In this document: positions 24,976 to 26,181 of the stretch, piece after piece
How the letters are laid out: each line of letters opens with the position of its first letter
Numbering within the stretch: position 1 is the first letter of the stretch
Source: an uncultured beta proteobacterium
GTDB lineage: Bacteria; Pseudomonadota; Gammaproteobacteria; Burkholderiales; Burkholderiaceae
DNA length: 26,181 nt
Direction of reading: 5' to 3'
Assembly: GCA_903892315.1 (NCBI GenBank)
Contig: CAITHY010000183.1
Span: forward strand, 1 to 26,181
The notes under the pieces: model-generated
What the model saw: only the letters and a program-made list of their open reading frames with translations
What the model was told of the DNA's origin: nothing
Databases searched by the model: none
Position numbers and translations under genes: made by a program

Positions 24976-26039
24976 TTCAAGATTTCTTTTAAGGCTGCAA
25001 CGAGTTCGTTGCTTTGCTCGTCTGTGCCAATCGTAATGCGCAAGAATTCTTCTATGCGTGGAGATTTAAAATGACGCACGATGATGCCGCGATCCCGCAA
25101 GGCTTGATATAGCTTGGCCCCAGCATGCTGGGGATGGCGCGTGAAAATAAAGTTTGCGGTCGAAGGTAGGGTTGCAAATCCTAAAGCATCGAGCTGCTCA
25201 ATCAATGTTGTACGAGTTTGAATCACCTTAGCTGAGCTTGCTTCCAGATGCGCTTGATCCTCGATGGCTGCAATCGCACCAGCTTGAGCAAGGCGCCCTA
25301 ATGGATAGGAGTTAAAGCTATTCTTGACTCGTTCCAAGCCTTCAATCAGCGCTGGATGGCCAACAGCAAAGCCGACGCGCAGACCAGCTAGAGCGCGTGA
25401 TTTAGAAAGTGTGTGAACGACTAGTAAGTTTTCTGGGCAGTTAGCGCCACGCAATAAGGGAATGCAAGATTCAGTTCCGTAATCTACGTAGGCTTCATCA
25501 ATGACAACGACCGAATCTTTATTGCGTAAGACCAGGGCTTCAATTTCTGAGCGAGGAATTGATCTACCGGTTGGAGCATTGGGATTGGGGAAAATAATTC
25601 CGCCGTTAGGAGATTGATAGTCAGCAGTTTTTATCTCAAAATTTTCGTCCAAAGGAACTATGTGGGACTCAATTCCAAAGAGCTTGCAATAAACGGGATA
25701 GAAGCTATACGTTATATCTGGAAAATGCACTGGCTGACTTTGCTTGAGTAAACCAGCAAAGACATGAGCCAATACTTCATCGGAACCATTGCCTACAAAG
25801 ACTTGATTGACGTCTAAGCCATGTAATTTAGCGATGGTTTGTTTTAGGGCTGCGCCTTCTGGATCGGGATAAAGGCGTAAATCCGCTGTATTTTGATCTG
25901 CAATAGCGGCCAGCGCTTTGGGCGATGGGCCATAGGGGCTTTCATTGGTATTGAGTTTTACCAGCCGCTGCATTTGCGGTTGTTCCCCTGGAATATAAGG
26001 GGTTAGGGTTTGAACAACAGGGCTCCAAAAACGGCTCAT
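24972..26039 (-). CDS. hisC: Histidinol-phosphate aminotransferase
   Basis: PLP-dependent transamination of imidazole-acetol phosphate to histidinol phosphate. The 355-residue protein has [13 protein letters not shown] at the N-terminus, [13 protein letters not shown] for cofactor binding, [18 protein letters not shown], and the PLP lysine K213 in [26 protein letters not shown] lies near the end. It is on the opposite strand from hisG-hisD upstream and from hisB at the right edge, so it interrupts the usual collinear his order. It must have its own promoter in the 116-bp gap before hisB. The ATG at 26039 starts the conserved MSRFWSPVV; a weak GAG lies upstream. Confidence 0.94.
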   Translation of the reverse strand: MSRFWSPVVQTLTPYIPGEQPQMQRLVKLNTNESPYGPSPKALAAIADQNTADLRLYPDPEGAALKQTIAKLHGLDVNQVFVGNGSDEVLAHVFAGLLKQSQPVHFPDITYSFYPVYCKLFGIESHIVPLDENFEIKTADYQSPNGGIIFPNPNAPTGRSIPRSEIEALVLRNKDSVVVIDEAYVDYGTESCIPLLRGANCPENLLVVHTLSKSRALAGLRVGFAVGHPALIEGLERVKNSFNSYPLGRLAQAGAIAAIEDQAHLEASSAKVIQTRTTLIEQLDALGFATLPSTANFIFTRHPQHAGAKLYQALRDRGIIVRHFKSPRIEEFLRITIGTDEQSNELVAALKEILN

Positions 26040-26087
26040 GAGGGTTCTCAGGTCAAAAATCAGGATAAAAGTGCAGCGATATCGGTA

Positions 26088-26115
26088 TTTAAATCTCTTC
26101 TAGGAATGATATTAT
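26088..26115 (+). promoter_or_regulatory. Putative promoter for hisB
   Basis: TTTAAA (26088-26093) and TATTAT (26110-26115) are 16 bp apart and match the -35 and -10 consensus at four and five positions. With hisC turned the other way, hisB cannot be transcribed from the hisGD message without passing antisense through hisC. A promoter here is therefore expected. The assignment is by eye only. Confidence 0.35.
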
Positions 26116-26155
26116 GAGGCTTCAATCAACACTTCGCCTCGCGGCGCAATGAAGC

Positions 26156-26181
26156 ATGCGGCAAGCCGACGTCACCCGAAA
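26156..26181 (+). CDS. hisB: Imidazoleglycerol-phosphate dehydratase, first codons only
   Basis: Only the first eight codons are present before the window ends (ATG 26156; MRQADVTR). This matches the usual start of the bacterial HisB dehydratase family (M-R-x-A-x-V-x-R, normally followed by N-T-x-E-T). Position next to hisC and hisD supports it. An overlapping ATG at 26149 is in a different frame and gives a sequence unlike HisB. Confidence 0.6.

Noticed and set aside
26149..26181. ATG at 26149 as the start of a gene at the right edge
   Set aside because: Its frame gives a basic, HisB-unlike sequence, while the ATG at 26156 gives the expected HisB N-terminus.

Overview
The window looks like a chromosomal segment from a small-genome member of the Burkholderiaceae (Betaproteobacteria), most probably Polynucleobacter or a close relative. 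The reasons are moderate G+C, dense packing of housekeeping genes, and the Mla / BolA / murA / his gene order familiar from that family. This assignment comes from gene content and remembered protein similarity, not from a database search. Almost all of the window is core metabolism and envelope biogenesis. I see no tRNA, rRNA, CRISPR array, prophage or toxin-antitoxin module. No gene-free stretch exceeds about 200 bp; the longest is 9481-9674.

Layout. Positions 101-826 hold a periplasmic di-haem cytochrome c4/c553, followed by a strong bidirectional terminator. On the minus strand, lptM and lysA are translationally coupled. They diverge from cyaY on the plus strand, which meets aroB tail to tail with a 4-base overlap. 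The minus-strand block aroB, aroK, pilQ-like secretin and pilP-like membrane protein diverges from ponA/mrcA (penicillin-binding protein 1A). A RAYT/Y1 transposase gene sits 12 bp after ponA. Its 3' flank carries imperfect inverted repeats that run into the region upstream of gltB. gltB and gltD (NADPH-type glutamate synthase) follow.

From gltD the plus strand continues through mlaF-mlaE-mlaD-mlaA-mlaC-mlaB (outer-membrane phospholipid homeostasis), an uncharacterised YadGH-like ABC-2 transporter pair, an ibaG/bolA-like gene, murA, hisG (short form) and hisD. Many of these junctions are 4-base ATGA or TAATG overlaps, so the block probably behaves as one long, translationally coupled unit. hisC lies in the opposite orientation between hisD and the first codons of hisB at the right edge.

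I do not see a wholly new system. The most notable points are five. (1) The type IV pilus cluster normally found beside ponA is reduced to a short secretin plus one PilP-like coiled-coil protein, with no room for pilM, pilN or pilO. (2) The aroB-ponA block looks inverted relative to the remembered Burkholderia/Ralstonia order, with a RAYT at one edge. (3) A perfect hairpin spans the gltD stop and the mlaF ribosome-binding region. (4) The RAYT-associated repeats lie next to the likely gltB promoter. (5) hisC is inverted inside the his cluster.
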